A DNA stretch of 56,802 bases from an uncultured Fluviicola sp. (GCF_946478805.1 NZ_CAMLDC010000028.1:1-56802), one strand, 5' to 3'; positions 7,944-17,684 are shown, counted from the first letter of the stretch. The notes: generated from the letters alone by a model not told the origin. Program-made: numbers and translations.

Positions 7944-10208
7944 TTAAAACATGAATTTCACCTGGAGTCTGCAAGAAAATGGGGTTCCCGGGGTAAAATG
8001 AATTTCGGTAACTGATTGGGATTCGTCTTTCAATCTGGATTCAGTCAGGAATTGTGTTTCGTTCCATTTCACATTGAACACATTGTTCACAATCGCGGTG
8101 ATGACAAATGATTTGCGCTGATATCCCACTGTAAAGTCGTTCACGAAATAGCCTTTTGCCAAAACGCTTCGGTCTTCATTTGCCGCCCTGTCGCCCATGT
8201 AACGGTAAGAAAGCGTCGTGAAAATTCCCTTCTTGAAATTCAACTGTACTTTTCCATCGGAAGTGAAAACAGGGGCCAGCGGAATGAAGTTCTCCCCTTT
8301 CGGTTCGGCGACCGAACGCGCGTGAGAATAATTCAAATTGGAATACAGGAACAACCATTTGGTAGGCTGAAAAGTAATCCCCGCATCAAAACCCAATCGC
8401 TGGGAGCGACCACTTGGTTCCACCACTCCTGCATCACCGACATACACAAATTCCTGCTCCGAAAGCAAATACCACAAAGCACCATTGAACAACAAGTTCT
8501 TTGTCAGCTTCCAGGTCGTTCCCAAATCAGTTCCCAACGCCAAAGGCAAAGCTTTCTTATTCAGATTATCGGATGAAAGCAGCACGCGTGCATCATTGGA
8601 ATGATAACCGATCCCGGATTTCAGATACAGTTGGACATTGTCCGTAGCGTTGTATAACAAAGTCACTTTCGGCAAAAACACTGTCTTCGACAAGCTTTTA
8701 GGTTGATAAACACTGTCTTTCAGATTGTTGTAATAGAACGTCACATTATCTCCGCGAAGAGCGGCACTGATGACCAACCGATTGATTTCCAGCTTCCCGG
8801 AAACATACCCGAAGATATTGGTTTCATTGATGTCGCCCAATTGCACCTGGTTGCGCAATTGCGTACGTCCGGTTGTTTGAGCCAATCCGATGTTGTTGAT
8901 ATCATCAAACCGGAATCCACCTCCTCCGGTGAAACTGAAGGTGGTATTTTCTTTCAACGAAATCGTCTTTTTGTATTCGGTTTTACCTCCATAGATTTTC
9001 CGGCTTTCATATTGATGAATCTGATCTCCATTCACCGAATCTTGCAGGAAAAAAGTGAAATTGGAGAACAACGAGAAATCATACGCAGAAAAAAAGAAAT
9101 CACTTTTCAGGGAAGAAAAAGCGTTGATCTTTTGAATCACCCCCAATTGCATATTGGTACGGGACGTATTTCCACCCTCCGTATTGTCAATTGCACCAAA
9201 ACGGGAAATCATCCCACTTTCAACCGCTCTTTCCGGGATCTGACCGGATGCATTCCACTTACTTTGGAAGGTTGAGGCTGAAACCGTAATCTTGAAGTTA
9301 GGAGAAATGATTCCCGTATATTTTCCATAAAAATTGATGCGGCTGAAATCCTGCGGAGATTCGAAATAATTATCCGTCTGGAGATAATCTGCCGCGAAAT
9401 ACGCATTGTTTTTCTGGTTCTCCAGCACCTTGATCCCCGCAGTGATCTTTTTATGATGGAACATGCCATATTCACCCGAAACAAAGCTCTTGGTCAATTG
9501 TTCCCTGGTTTGAAAGTCAACCGAACCGGCGGTTGCCAAATCACCTTTCGTGACATCATAAGGCCCTTTTTCAAAATTCACCTTATCCACCACTTCCGGC
9601 ATGACAAAATGGAAATCGGCATACCCTTGTCCATGCGCATGAGAAACCATATTCACCGGCATTCCATCCAGAGAAAGCGCGACATCTGTTCCATGATCAA
9701 TATCGAATCCACGCAGAAACAATTGTTCCGCTTTTCCTCCTCCCGCATGCTGTGCAACAAACAAACCGGGAACCAAAGTCAGTAATTCTTGTGCCGAACG
9801 AACAGGTTGCAAAGTCAAATTGATGTTTGCACTTTGAGTCAGTTGGGTCCTGTTCCCGGTAACTTTCACTTCACTCAACTCCATTGCATTCTCAAACAAT
9901 TGGAACAAGACATTCTTCTCGAAATAACTTTCGTTATCAATTAAGAAAGTGCGTTTCTGGTATCCCTGACTTTCAATCAGGATCGAATCTCCCAAATGGA
10001 TATCGGTCAGTACAAACTCTCCCAAACCATTCGTTATACTGTATTTGGCAGATCCGACCAGGGAAACTTTCGCATTATGAATCCCCTGGGATTCCTGGTC
10101 AATAACAATCCCGTTGATTCCGTGAGAGAAACCGGGTATTGAAAGTAAAAGCATACTGAACAACAAGAACCATCTGCCATTCAAAGCAAAGAAGTCATTA
10201 GTTTGCAT
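7944..10208 (-). CDS. TonB-dependent outer-membrane receptor
   Basis: A 754-residue receptor. After the signal peptide come a carboxypeptidase-like regulatory fold (residues 30-110, GINGIVIDQESQGIHNAKVSLVG), a plug (SAQELLTLVPGLFVAQHAGGG ... LFLRGF ... SLDGMPVN) and a 22-strand-type barrel ending LQVKFMF. Substrates enter the periplasm with energy from TonB-ExbBD. The plug has an unusual His-containing stretch (VSHAHGQGYADFHFVMPE) that could contact a metal or ligand; this is inference. It is the last gene of the block that begins with the DUF4331 genes, 33 bases after the TPR lipoprotein, so it is probably co-transcribed with that lipoprotein. No SusD partner is present, so it is not a glycan-type PUL. 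Confidence 0.9.
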   Translation of the reverse strand: MQTNDFFALNGRWFLLFSMLLLSIPGFSHGINGIVIDQESQGIHNAKVSLVGSAKYSITNGLGEFVLTDIHLGDSILIESQGYQKRTFLIDNESYFEKNVLFQLFENAMELSEVKVTGNRTQLTQSANINLTLQPVRSAQELLTLVPGLFVAQHAGGGKAEQLFLRGFDIDHGTDVALSLDGMPVNMVSHAHGQGYADFHFVMPEVVDKVNFEKGPYDVTKGDLATAGSVDFQTREQLTKSFVSGEYGMFHHKKITAGIKVLENQKNNAYFAADYLQTDNYFESPQDFSRINFYGKYTGIISPNFKITVSASTFQSKWNASGQIPERAVESGMISRFGAIDNTEGGNTSRTNMQLGVIQKINAFSSLKSDFFFSAYDFSLFSNFTFFLQDSVNGDQIHQYESRKIYGGKTEYKKTISLKENTTFSFTGGGGFRFDDINNIGLAQTTGRTQLRNQVQLGDINETNIFGYVSGKLEINRLVISAALRGDNVTFYYNNLKDSVYQPKSLSKTVFLPKVTLLYNATDNVQLYLKSGIGYHSNDARVLLSSDNLNKKALPLALGTDLGTTWKLTKNLLFNGALWYLLSEQEFVYVGDAGVVEPSGRSQRLGFDAGITFQPTKWLFLYSNLNYSHARSVAEPKGENFIPLAPVFTSDGKVQLNFKKGIFTTLSYRYMGDRAANEDRSVLAKGYFVNDFTVGYQRKSFVITAIVNNVFNVKWNETQFLTESRLKDESQSVTEIHFTPGTPFSCRLQVKFMF

Positions 10209-10241
10209 AGCTTAAGGTTTAAAGAATGAGAATGGAGCCGG

Positions 10242-11579
10242 TTAAATCATTTTCTTCGCACGGTCTACAAACAAGTGATCCTGATAAGGGTCTATCACAA
10301 ACGATTTTCTGATTTGTTTCTTATTGTTGTTTATAAGGCCTGCAATACAATACAAATCTCCATCCTGTTTATTCGTTTTCATGGCAGTTTTAGCGTGTAC
10401 TGCTGCATTTTTCATGTCTCCGTTTGCATAGTAAGCAAAGGCAAGTAACCGATTTACATCAATATTGTTCGGCCGCAATTTGTATTCCTTCAAACCTAAT
10501 TCCAGTGCCCGTTTGTAATCTTTCTTGAAATCGAGCAGGAAGAATGCATATTCCATATTCACATTGTGCCCGGATTCGATGTCTTCCTGGAACATGGATT
10601 CGATTCTTGGGATCAATCGTTTCATTTCCGCTTTTTTGCCTTGTTTTTGGTACATCTTGGCCTGGTCCATTATGAAACTGATTTCCGGAACCGCATTCAA
10701 TGCAACCGTGTATAATGAATCTGCCTTTGCATAATTCCCCAATTTACTTTCGATATTTGCCATACCGGCAATTCCGAATGGGTAATTTGCTCTTTCTTTT
10801 GCTGAAAACGCGTAATAAGCCCTTGCAGAATCCAGTTGATTGTGGTTCTCCAACATTTTACCCATCGTCACAATCGTCCAGCATTTATACTCCGAATAAG
10901 GAGCACCCGCTTCAATTGCCTGTTCCATGGATTTAATGCTTCCTTTCATATCTCCGTAAATTTCACGCAAATAAGAGATTCGGCTATATGAACGTAAATC
11001 CGGCCGGATGGAAATCATCTTGTCACAATTCTTAACTGCCTCGTCGTAATTCCCGATTTCCACGTTGGCGTCAACCAAAACCCCGTAGATACCAGAATTG
11101 GTATTGTTCAGTGCCAATGCTTTCTTACCTGTCGCAAGTGCATCATTGAATTTGTGTTGGGATAACTGAACGGTTGATTTATAAAAAAGGGATGTGAAAT
11201 GCTGATCCGGGGTCATTTTCATTGTATCCTTCAACGTTTCATTCAACGTAAGCAAAGCAGCATTGTAATAATACGGATGCTCACCGGTAACACGCGCCTC
11301 ATAAATGTAGATTTCCGAAAGCTTGATCAAACTCTCAATCTTCGTTTTTTCATTTTCAGCTTCAAAAGAAAGTTTATTGAATTTTTCCTTGATCTTCAAA
11401 AATTCATCATAGGACAAATCCTTTTCACGTTCCAACAATGCTGGAATCTGGAAACCTTGTTTTACAGCAACTACCTCCTCCTCTACTTTCTGTGATGAAT
11501 CACAAGAAGAAACCAATGAAGAAGTGACTAATAAAGCTGCAATTGAAAGTGCATAAAAAGAGTAACTATTTTTTTTCAT
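10242..11579 (-). CDS. TPR lipoprotein
   Basis: A 445-residue protein with a lipoprotein signal (LVTSSLVSSC, lipid-attached Cys near residue 26). About eight tetratricopeptide-like helix pairs follow (KFNDALATGKKALALNNTNS, NYDEAVKNCDKMISIRPDL, DYKRALELGLKEYKLRPNN, DMKNAAVHAKTAMKTN). TPR lipoproteins usually scaffold envelope complexes. The TonB receptor follows 33 bases downstream and two DUF4331 genes lie upstream, so it may link secreted DUF4331 proteins to uptake. It ends DRAKKMI with no extra domain. Confidence 0.85.
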   Translation of the reverse strand: MKKNSYSFYALSIAALLVTSSLVSSCDSSQKVEEEVVAVKQGFQIPALLEREKDLSYDEFLKIKEKFNKLSFEAENEKTKIESLIKLSEIYIYEARVTGEHPYYYNAALLTLNETLKDTMKMTPDQHFTSLFYKSTVQLSQHKFNDALATGKKALALNNTNSGIYGVLVDANVEIGNYDEAVKNCDKMISIRPDLRSYSRISYLREIYGDMKGSIKSMEQAIEAGAPYSEYKCWTIVTMGKMLENHNQLDSARAYYAFSAKERANYPFGIAGMANIESKLGNYAKADSLYTVALNAVPEISFIMDQAKMYQKQGKKAEMKRLIPRIESMFQEDIESGHNVNMEYAFFLLDFKKDYKRALELGLKEYKLRPNNIDVNRLLAFAYYANGDMKNAAVHAKTAMKTNKQDGDLYCIAGLINNNKKQIRKSFVIDPYQDHLFVDRAKKMI

Positions 11580-11663
11580 AACTGTAGTGTTTCGTATTTA
11601 TAAAATCATTAGCAAGAACTGAATCAGATACGCTACGAAGAAGGATTTGGATTTTGAAACCAT

Positions 11664-11710
11664 AAAAAAAACGTAGGGCGCCCCGTACATACGGGGCGCC
11701 CTACGTTTTT
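11664..11710. terminator. Strong 20-bp perfect hairpin terminator
   Basis: The left arm 11667-11686 and right arm 11691-11710 are exact complements around ACAT. A-runs and T-runs at both ends would allow termination in both directions. It lies 16 bases past the stop of the DUF4331 gene and 84 bases before the TPR gene. It should end or attenuate the DUF4331 transcript before the TPR/TonB pair. Confidence 0.9.
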
Positions 11711-11726
11711 AATCAAGTGATTCGTC

Positions 11727-13781
11727 TTACGATTTCACCACCTTTACCAATTTGGTTGCTTTTCCTTTAGAACCCTTGATATTGACTCTCGCATAATAAA
11801 TGCCATTTGTCAGGTGAGAAGTCCCAAATTCCTGCATGTGTTTACCGGAACTTTGTTTCACATTCGGTAAAACAGTTCCAACCAACTGGCCGGATAGCGT
11901 ATACAGTAGAATTTCAACTTGAGAATCTGCATCCAAACTGTATTCAAAGTTCACTGAACTTGTGAATGGATTCGGATATGCCTTGATTTCATACTTATCA
12001 GCATTCACGGTGTTTTCTGCAATTCCAGCCGTTGTTGACGGAGGAAGGATAACCGGTTGCGTATAATTGTATGGTTTTCCCAAACAATTGTCCGTTCCGC
12101 GATGTGGAGCTGCCACATAAGGGAAGGTAGTTGTAAAAGGAACATCATTCGACTCAACTCCAGTTGAATAACCCAATACACTTAATAAATCAGGTGTTAC
12201 CGGATTCGGACCACCCGCAGTATAATCGTCGTACCACAATCCGATTGCAGCCAAGACAACACCACCAACAGCTTGCAATTCAATACGTGTTACATCATCC
12301 TCCAAACGACGACCGTTCGGGAATCCATCCATATTCGGAATGAATTCCAAATTCGCTGTTGTGTTATAAGGAGCTGCTGTCAATCCGAGTACAGCCGCAT
12401 AAACCAATCCCAAAGAATTAAAGTTCGGATCGTTACGTGGAGTTGCCGGAACAGCCATATTCAAGCGCAACATATCACCAAACGTTGGCAAGAAGTTGTT
12501 AATGAATGGTTTTCCTACTGCTAATGGATTTCCGTTTTTACCTGTTGCCAATTGGTATGGCGCCAAGTTTGGAACTCCTGTATGGAAAATCGGCAATAAA
12601 TCCACTGAACGCGGTTTTCCTTGACGCAGCAAGTAGTTTCCGAACAACAAAGTATCCAAAGCAGTCCCTGCTCCGGCATTTGTAGCACGAAGCGGCCACA
12701 AACCATCGTGTGTATTCCCGAAATCGAATGCTTGCAATGAGTTATGTTGGATTCTCAATGGTGAAAATGCAGGTACTGCTCCACCAAACAAAGCATCATC
12801 CATGTACAATCCCAATTCCGGGTTACAGAAGAAATCTTCCATTGCAACATTTTCGTTGTACGGTGTTCTTGAATTCCACTCATCCTTGCTTCCTACCGGA
12901 ATTACAGCCTCATTAGTCAAAGGCATTCCCAAACGAGATACTTGGATCCAGTTGCCTGATTCACCGAATGCACCAGTAGCCGGGTTCAATGTACGTGTTT
13001 CCTGGCGACTTGCTGAAGCCCAAACACCGATAACATAATCACTGTCCAAAATGTTCGTTGCAGCACTTACAGGCTGACCGTTTTTCTGCAATACAGAAAC
13101 CGGAACCTGGATAGCAATCGTACTTACATTCAGACATTGAAGTCCATCTTGTGGAGTTCCACCATTCTGACGTGGAGCATCTCCTAAATCGAAAATACCT
13201 CCTAAGTCAACGAAGAACGGATCATCCGTTGAACCACAGAATACTTTTTCATTGGATCCCGTTGTTTCAATAGCCGCTGTCATCAGGTTCGAATAGCTGT
13301 CGCCAACTCCCAAAACCGGGTTGTCAATTGAACGCGGACCGATGTTTGGCGGCGGCACAGTTCCTCCTGTTATTACAGTTGTGAATGCGCCTCCGTTGAT
13401 ACTGCGTTCCATCACATATGTCGTTTTGTGATTTTCAGCTCCTAAACGGATATCAAAGAAAGTTGTCGGATCCTCGTTTGTTTGAGAGAAAGTGAACCGG
13501 TAAGTGATATCATCACCTGCTGTTCCATCATTTTCAATGTGGATCTCGTAACGGATATTTTCACCGAAACTGTAGTAATTCGGTCCACCATGCGGAACCT
13601 GCAAAGGAACATAGTTCGCAATAATGGTAATCGAATTCGGATCATTCGGGCTTTTGAAAGCGTACAAATCCGTATTATCCGCGAGCGGATCATTTGCGAT
13701 AAGTGGAGCTTCTCTATGACTGGAAGCGAAGACCGTTCCGAACGGAAGCACCACAAATAAATATTTAATTAAATTTTTCAT
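11727..13781 (-). CDS. DUF4331 protein with T9SS type A sorting domain
   Basis: A 684-residue protein. After the signal peptide (MKNLIKYLFVVLPFGTVFA) the mature chain begins SSHREAPLIANDPLADNTD, the DUF4331 hallmark. The domain spans about residues 20-560, with repeats of NITIIANY and YRFTF-type strands and a conserved GFPNGRRLEDDVTRIELQ segment. The C-terminus (YEIKAYPNPFTSSVNFEYS ... ATKLVKVVKS) is a T9SS type A sorting domain, so the protein is exported and attached to the surface or released. DUF4331 has no known function. It follows a shorter paralogue by 29 bases. Confidence 0.9.
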   Translation of the reverse strand: MKNLIKYLFVVLPFGTVFASSHREAPLIANDPLADNTDLYAFKSPNDPNSITIIANYVPLQVPHGGPNYYSFGENIRYEIHIENDGTAGDDITYRFTFSQTNEDPTTFFDIRLGAENHKTTYVMERSINGGAFTTVITGGTVPPPNIGPRSIDNPVLGVGDSYSNLMTAAIETTGSNEKVFCGSTDDPFFVDLGGIFDLGDAPRQNGGTPQDGLQCLNVSTIAIQVPVSVLQKNGQPVSAATNILDSDYVIGVWASASRQETRTLNPATGAFGESGNWIQVSRLGMPLTNEAVIPVGSKDEWNSRTPYNENVAMEDFFCNPELGLYMDDALFGGAVPAFSPLRIQHNSLQAFDFGNTHDGLWPLRATNAGAGTALDTLLFGNYLLRQGKPRSVDLLPIFHTGVPNLAPYQLATGKNGNPLAVGKPFINNFLPTFGDMLRLNMAVPATPRNDPNFNSLGLVYAAVLGLTAAPYNTTANLEFIPNMDGFPNGRRLEDDVTRIELQAVGGVVLAAIGLWYDDYTAGGPNPVTPDLLSVLGYSTGVESNDVPFTTTFPYVAAPHRGTDNCLGKPYNYTQPVILPPSTTAGIAENTVNADKYEIKAYPNPFTSSVNFEYSLDADSQVEILLYTLSGQLVGTVLPNVKQSSGKHMQEFGTSHLTNGIYYARVNIKGSKGKATKLVKVVKS

Positions 13782-13810
13782 CTTTTAAAATTTTAATGTG
13801 AAACCCCGAT

Positions 13811-15538
13811 TTAATTCTTGCCGCTCCAAGGTGAAGCAACATACGGAAATGAAGTTTTAAATGCCACATCGTTTTGTTCTACTCCCGTAGAATAGCTCAA
13901 CACATTCACCAATTGATTCGTTACCGGCGATTGAGCTGAAGAAGAGGCATTGTAATCATCATACCATAAACCGATTGCCGCCAAAACAACTCCGCTGACC
14001 GCTTGTAATTCGATGCGTGTAACATCATCTTCCAAACGACGGCCATTCGGGAATCCGTCCATGTTCGGAATGAATTGAATCGTTGTTGTAGTGTTGTATG
14101 TCGGATCTGTTAATCCCAGAACAGCGGCCTGAACCAAGCCCAATGAACTGAATAAGGCACTGTTTCTCGGTGTTGCCGGTACAGCCATGTTCAAGCGCAA
14201 CATATCTCCACCACTAGGAAGGAAATTGCTGATGAACGGTTTTCCTGCAGCTAATGGATTTCCATTTTTTCCTGTTGCCAATTGATACGGAGCCATGTTT
14301 GGAACTCCCGTGTGGAAAATAGGCCATAAATCGACAGAACGTGGTTTCCCTGCAGCCGGTAATAACAATGTTCCGAAAATTGCATCATCCAATGCAGTTC
14401 CCGCAACAGCCGCCGAACCTTTCAAAGGCCAAAGACCATCTTGTGTATTTCCGAAATCAAATCCTTGAAGTGAATTGCGTTGGATACGTAACCCGGCAAA
14501 AGCAGGAACTGCTCCACCGAAGATAGAATCATCCATGTACAAAGCCAATTCCGGATTGTAGAAATACTCATCCAATGTTGTTTCAGCCAATTCCTGGTAA
14601 GGAGTCAATGAATTCCAGAAATCTTTTTTACCTACCGGAATAACCGCTTCATTGGTCAAGGGCATTCCCAAACGGGATACTTGCACCCAACTTCCAGCGT
14701 AACCTTCAGAACCCGCTGTCAATGTACGTGTTGTTTGACGGCTTGCGGATGCCCATACTCCGATTACAAAGTTCGGATCCAAGATGTTTGTTGCAGAAGA
14801 AACTCCCAATCCATCTTTTTGAAGAACGGAAACAGGAATTTTAATTGCAATCGAATGGGTGTTGAATTTCGCCAAACCATCGCGAACTACACCTCCGTTA
14901 TTCTGACGCGGTGCATCTCCCAAATCGAAGATTCCCCCCAAATCCACAAAGAACGGATCGTCAGACGGGCCACAGAACACTTGTCCTCCTTCCGGAGTAC
15001 TGTAAATGGAACTTGCAATCAATGCATCGTAATTAGCTGCACCCAATCCAACCAACGGATCACTGATAGAACGGTCACCGATGTTTGGCGGTGGAACTTC
15101 CAAGCCTGACATGAACGGCGAGAATGTCATTCCTCCATCCGTACTTTTTTCGATGATGTAGGTTGTTTTTGCATTTTCCTGACCCAGACGGACATCGAAA
15201 AACGTCGTTGGGTCCTCATTTGTTTTGGAGAATGTAAAGCGATAAGTGATATCGTCTCCAGGTGTTGATGCATCATTGTCTACATGGATTTCGTAGCGGA
15301 TGTTTTCACCGAAACTGTAGTAGTTCGGACCGCCATACCGGAATTCCGTCGGAATGTAATTGGCAATGATGGTAATGGAATTCGGATCATCAGGGCTTTT
15401 GAAAGCATACACATCGGTGTTGTCGGCCAATGGGTCATTTGCAATCAAAGGTGCTTCTCTGTGACTCGAACCGTAGCTTAGCGAAGCCATGCTTCCAGCT
15501 AAGATAAACGAGAATAAGATTTTTTTCATCCTTTTCAT
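13811..15538 (-). CDS. DUF4331 protein without sorting domain (tandem paralogue)
   Basis: A 575-residue protein with a signal peptide (FSFILAGSMASLSYG) and the same SSHREAPLIANDPLADNTD start as its downstream neighbour. The two are alike over the whole DUF4331 domain. This copy stops right after SFPYVASPWSGKN and lacks the linker and T9SS domain of the other. It would stay in the periplasm unless it pairs with its partner. It is the first gene of the block. ATGs at 15538 and 15529 are both possible starts. Confidence 0.9.
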   Translation of the reverse strand: MKRMKKILFSFILAGSMASLSYGSSHREAPLIANDPLADNTDVYAFKSPDDPNSITIIANYIPTEFRYGGPNYYSFGENIRYEIHVDNDASTPGDDITYRFTFSKTNEDPTTFFDVRLGQENAKTTYIIEKSTDGGMTFSPFMSGLEVPPPNIGDRSISDPLVGLGAANYDALIASSIYSTPEGGQVFCGPSDDPFFVDLGGIFDLGDAPRQNNGGVVRDGLAKFNTHSIAIKIPVSVLQKDGLGVSSATNILDPNFVIGVWASASRQTTRTLTAGSEGYAGSWVQVSRLGMPLTNEAVIPVGKKDFWNSLTPYQELAETTLDEYFYNPELALYMDDSIFGGAVPAFAGLRIQRNSLQGFDFGNTQDGLWPLKGSAAVAGTALDDAIFGTLLLPAAGKPRSVDLWPIFHTGVPNMAPYQLATGKNGNPLAAGKPFISNFLPSGGDMLRLNMAVPATPRNSALFSSLGLVQAAVLGLTDPTYNTTTTIQFIPNMDGFPNGRRLEDDVTRIELQAVSGVVLAAIGLWYDDYNASSSAQSPVTNQLVNVLSYSTGVEQNDVAFKTSFPYVASPWSGKN

Positions 15539-15743
15539 AATTAATTAGTAAATAGTCAATTGTCTCCTCAATGGACTTTGAGACGAAGTAGATACGCACC
15601 AAACGGAATTTTAGATTTTTGGGACCTGATAAAAGTTCTTTCACCTTGAAAATAGTGAGGAAACACTTCGTTTCTGTCCACATACCGACTTCCCTCTACC
15701 ACTCACCGATTTTGTATTTCGGGTCCGAAATTGCCAAACTACT

Positions 15744-15831
15744 TTTGGTTCGCAAACAAATGTTAAAAGATTAAGTTTTTTTAGTTCGGTATTTTCAGAA
15801 CCAAAAAAACCATTTAACTTTGCCGGAACTA
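15744..15831 (+). promoter_or_regulatory. Promoter and candidate operator of the efflux operon
   Basis: This lies in the 303-base divergent gap between DUF4331 and the GbsR/MarR gene. TAACTTTG at 15815-15822 fits the Bacteroidota -7 consensus. It is bracketed by GTTC/GAAC half-sites: TTTGGTTC (15744) is the exact complement of GAACCAAA (15798), and TAGTTCGG (15782) nearly mirrors CCGGAACTA (15823). The regulator may bind here and control itself and the pump. Confidence 0.5.
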
Positions 15832-15841
15832 ATTAAGAAGT

Positions 15842-16333
15842 ATGACAAACGTTCAATTGACCCAGGAGCAAAGAGAACTCATCGAAAGAATGGGAGTTTT
15901 CTACGAGCAACATGGAATTCCCCCAATGGAAGGTCGTATCATGTCCTTGCTTATTGTTTGTGACGAGCCGGAGCTCACTTTCGATCAGATTCGCGAACTG
16001 CTCGGAATAAGTAAAAGCACTACCAGCTCGTCTTTGAATACCCTGCTGATTACCAAACGGGTAATTTACAGAACAAAACCCGGAGACCGCAAACGTTATT
16101 TTGCAAGCAACATTCTTCAATGGCAGGAAAGCTTCACTGAGAATTTTCAAAAATTCTTCGAAGTAATCAAGATCATGAAAGAAGCATTGAACCAACGCAC
16201 TCCGGAAACCCCCGAATTCAACCGGCAAATGGCGGAATTCATTGAATTTACAGAATATATCAGCGTCGAATTTCCGAGAATTTATTTGGAATGGACCAAA
16301 CGTAACACACAGAAACATAATAAAAATAACTAG
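15842..16333 (+). CDS. GbsR/MarR-family transcriptional regulator
   Basis: A 163-residue regulator. The winged helix lies at about residues 30-90 (GRIMSLLIVCDEPELTFDQI, ELLGISKSTTSSSLNTL, then the wing YRTKPGDRKRYF). The C-terminal helices form the dimer interface. The opening RELIERMGVFYEQHGIPPMEGRI is typical of the GbsR branch. The next gene starts one base after its stop, so it is the first gene of the efflux operon and likely its local repressor. An effector is not evident from the sequence. Confidence 0.9.
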   Translation: MTNVQLTQEQRELIERMGVFYEQHGIPPMEGRIMSLLIVCDEPELTFDQIRELLGISKSTTSSSLNTLLITKRVIYRTKPGDRKRYFASNILQWQESFTENFQKFFEVIKIMKEALNQRTPETPEFNRQMAEFIEFTEYISVEFPRIYLEWTKRNTQKHNKNN

Positions 16334-16334
16334 T

Positions 16335-17684
16335 ATGAAGGAGAGAATACAAAACCATCGCCTGAGCTTACTGATGCTCCTTGCCCTTTTGGCCGGAAGC
16401 ATGAGCTTTGCCAGGGCGCAATCGGGTCAGATGTCGCTGCAACAATGCGTGCAATATGGCCTGACAAAAAACAAAGGAGTCCTGAAATCGCAATTGGAGA
16501 TTGAGCGCATGGACGAAAAACGCAACGAAATGCGTGCGGATTATTTACCACAGGTTACAGGATCCGTAAGCTTCCAGGACAATCTCAAACTACAGACTTC
16601 CATTTTACCGGGAGAATTGATCGGACAGCCCGGAACACAGGTTCCAGTTCAGTTCGGTACGAAGTACAACACCAGTGCAGGGGTCGATGCGAAACAAGTA
16701 ATCTACGATCAGTCCTTGATCTATGCAATGAAATTGACCAGGCAAAACTTCAAGATTTCCGAAATCAACGTCAAAAAAACAGAAGAGCAATTAATCTATG
16801 ACATTGCAAGTGCTTATTATGGAGCCCAGATTTCCTATACTCAAAAGAAATTGGTTGAATCAAATCTGTCACAAATAGATTCTTTGTTCAAGATCACTCA
16901 AATTCAGTTTGAGAATGACGCTGCAAAACAATTGGATTTAGATAAGCTGACTGTTAATAAAACCAATCTTCAAACGGATTTGGTAACGAGTACAACCAAT
17001 TATGAAAAGCAATTGATGCTTCTGAAGTATTACATGGGAATGCCACTCGGCGAAGTGATCGAAGTTCCTTCCATCAATATGAACGAAGAATCAGCAACTT
17101 TAATCAATATAGAATCGCTGAGCAATACAGATTTGGAATTGATCCAAGCACAACGGGAAGTTTATGCTGTAACCCTGCAACAAATCAAAGCCGGGTATTT
17201 GCCTTCACTTTCGCTAAGCTTTCACTCTGCGATCCAGAATCAGCAAAATAACCTACGCATTTTTGATAAGAATGCGAATTGGTTCCCCAATTCATACCTG
17301 GGCCTGAACTTAACAATTCCGATTTTCGACGGTCTGGACAAGAACTCGCGTGTAAAACAGACCAAGATCCAGATGGAACAATCGGTATTGGAAGAAGAGT
17401 ACCTGACAGAGAATTTGAAAATGCAGCGTCAAAACGCAAACAACACCTTAAAAGCAAACAAGGCAGCGTTGACAAGTCAGCAGCGCAATATCGAACTGGC
17501 ACAAAAAGTATATGCTATCACACAGGCTCAATTTGTGGGTGGAATTGCCACCATCACTGATCTTGTGAATGCAGAAACATCCTTACGCGAATCACAGACC
17601 AATTATCTGAAAGCATTGGTACAGGTGAAAATAGGTGAATTAGACCTCATCAAATCAACAGGAAATATCAGAACATTAAACTAA
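16335..17684 (+). CDS. TolC-family outer-membrane efflux protein
   Basis: A 449-residue protein started at ATG 16335, one base after the regulator's stop; this gives a clean signal peptide (LLMLLALLAGSMSFARA). It has two repeated coiled-coil halves typical of TolC (MSLQQCVQYGLTKNKGVLKSQ; LTVNKTNLQTDL; LNLTIPIFDGLDKNSRVKQ; AETSLRESQTNYLKALVQVKIGELDLIKSTG). It forms the outer-membrane duct of the tripartite pump with the two next genes. Confidence 0.93.
   Translation: MKERIQNHRLSLLMLLALLAGSMSFARAQSGQMSLQQCVQYGLTKNKGVLKSQLEIERMDEKRNEMRADYLPQVTGSVSFQDNLKLQTSILPGELIGQPGTQVPVQFGTKYNTSAGVDAKQVIYDQSLIYAMKLTRQNFKISEINVKKTEEQLIYDIASAYYGAQISYTQKKLVESNLSQIDSLFKITQIQFENDAAKQLDLDKLTVNKTNLQTDLVTSTTNYEKQLMLLKYYMGMPLGEVIEVPSINMNEESATLINIESLSNTDLELIQAQREVYAVTLQQIKAGYLPSLSLSFHSAIQNQQNNLRIFDKNANWFPNSYLGLNLTIPIFDGLDKNSRVKQTKIQMEQSVLEEEYLTENLKMQRQNANNTLKANKAALTSQQRNIELAQKVYAITQAQFVGGIATITDLVNAETSLRESQTNYLKALVQVKIGELDLIKSTGNIRTLN

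Noticed and set aside
8703..9275. Long plus-strand frame inside the TonB receptor gene
   Set aside because: Antisense shadow of a well-supported receptor; no domain likeness.
7944..10208. A SusC/SusD glycan utilisation locus
   Set aside because: No SusD-like lipoprotein or glycoside hydrolases are next to the receptor; the lipoprotein is TPR-type.
14681..15109. 142-codon plus-strand frame in the DUF4331 gene
   Set aside because: Shadow frame; the DUF4331 frame is conserved with its paralogue.
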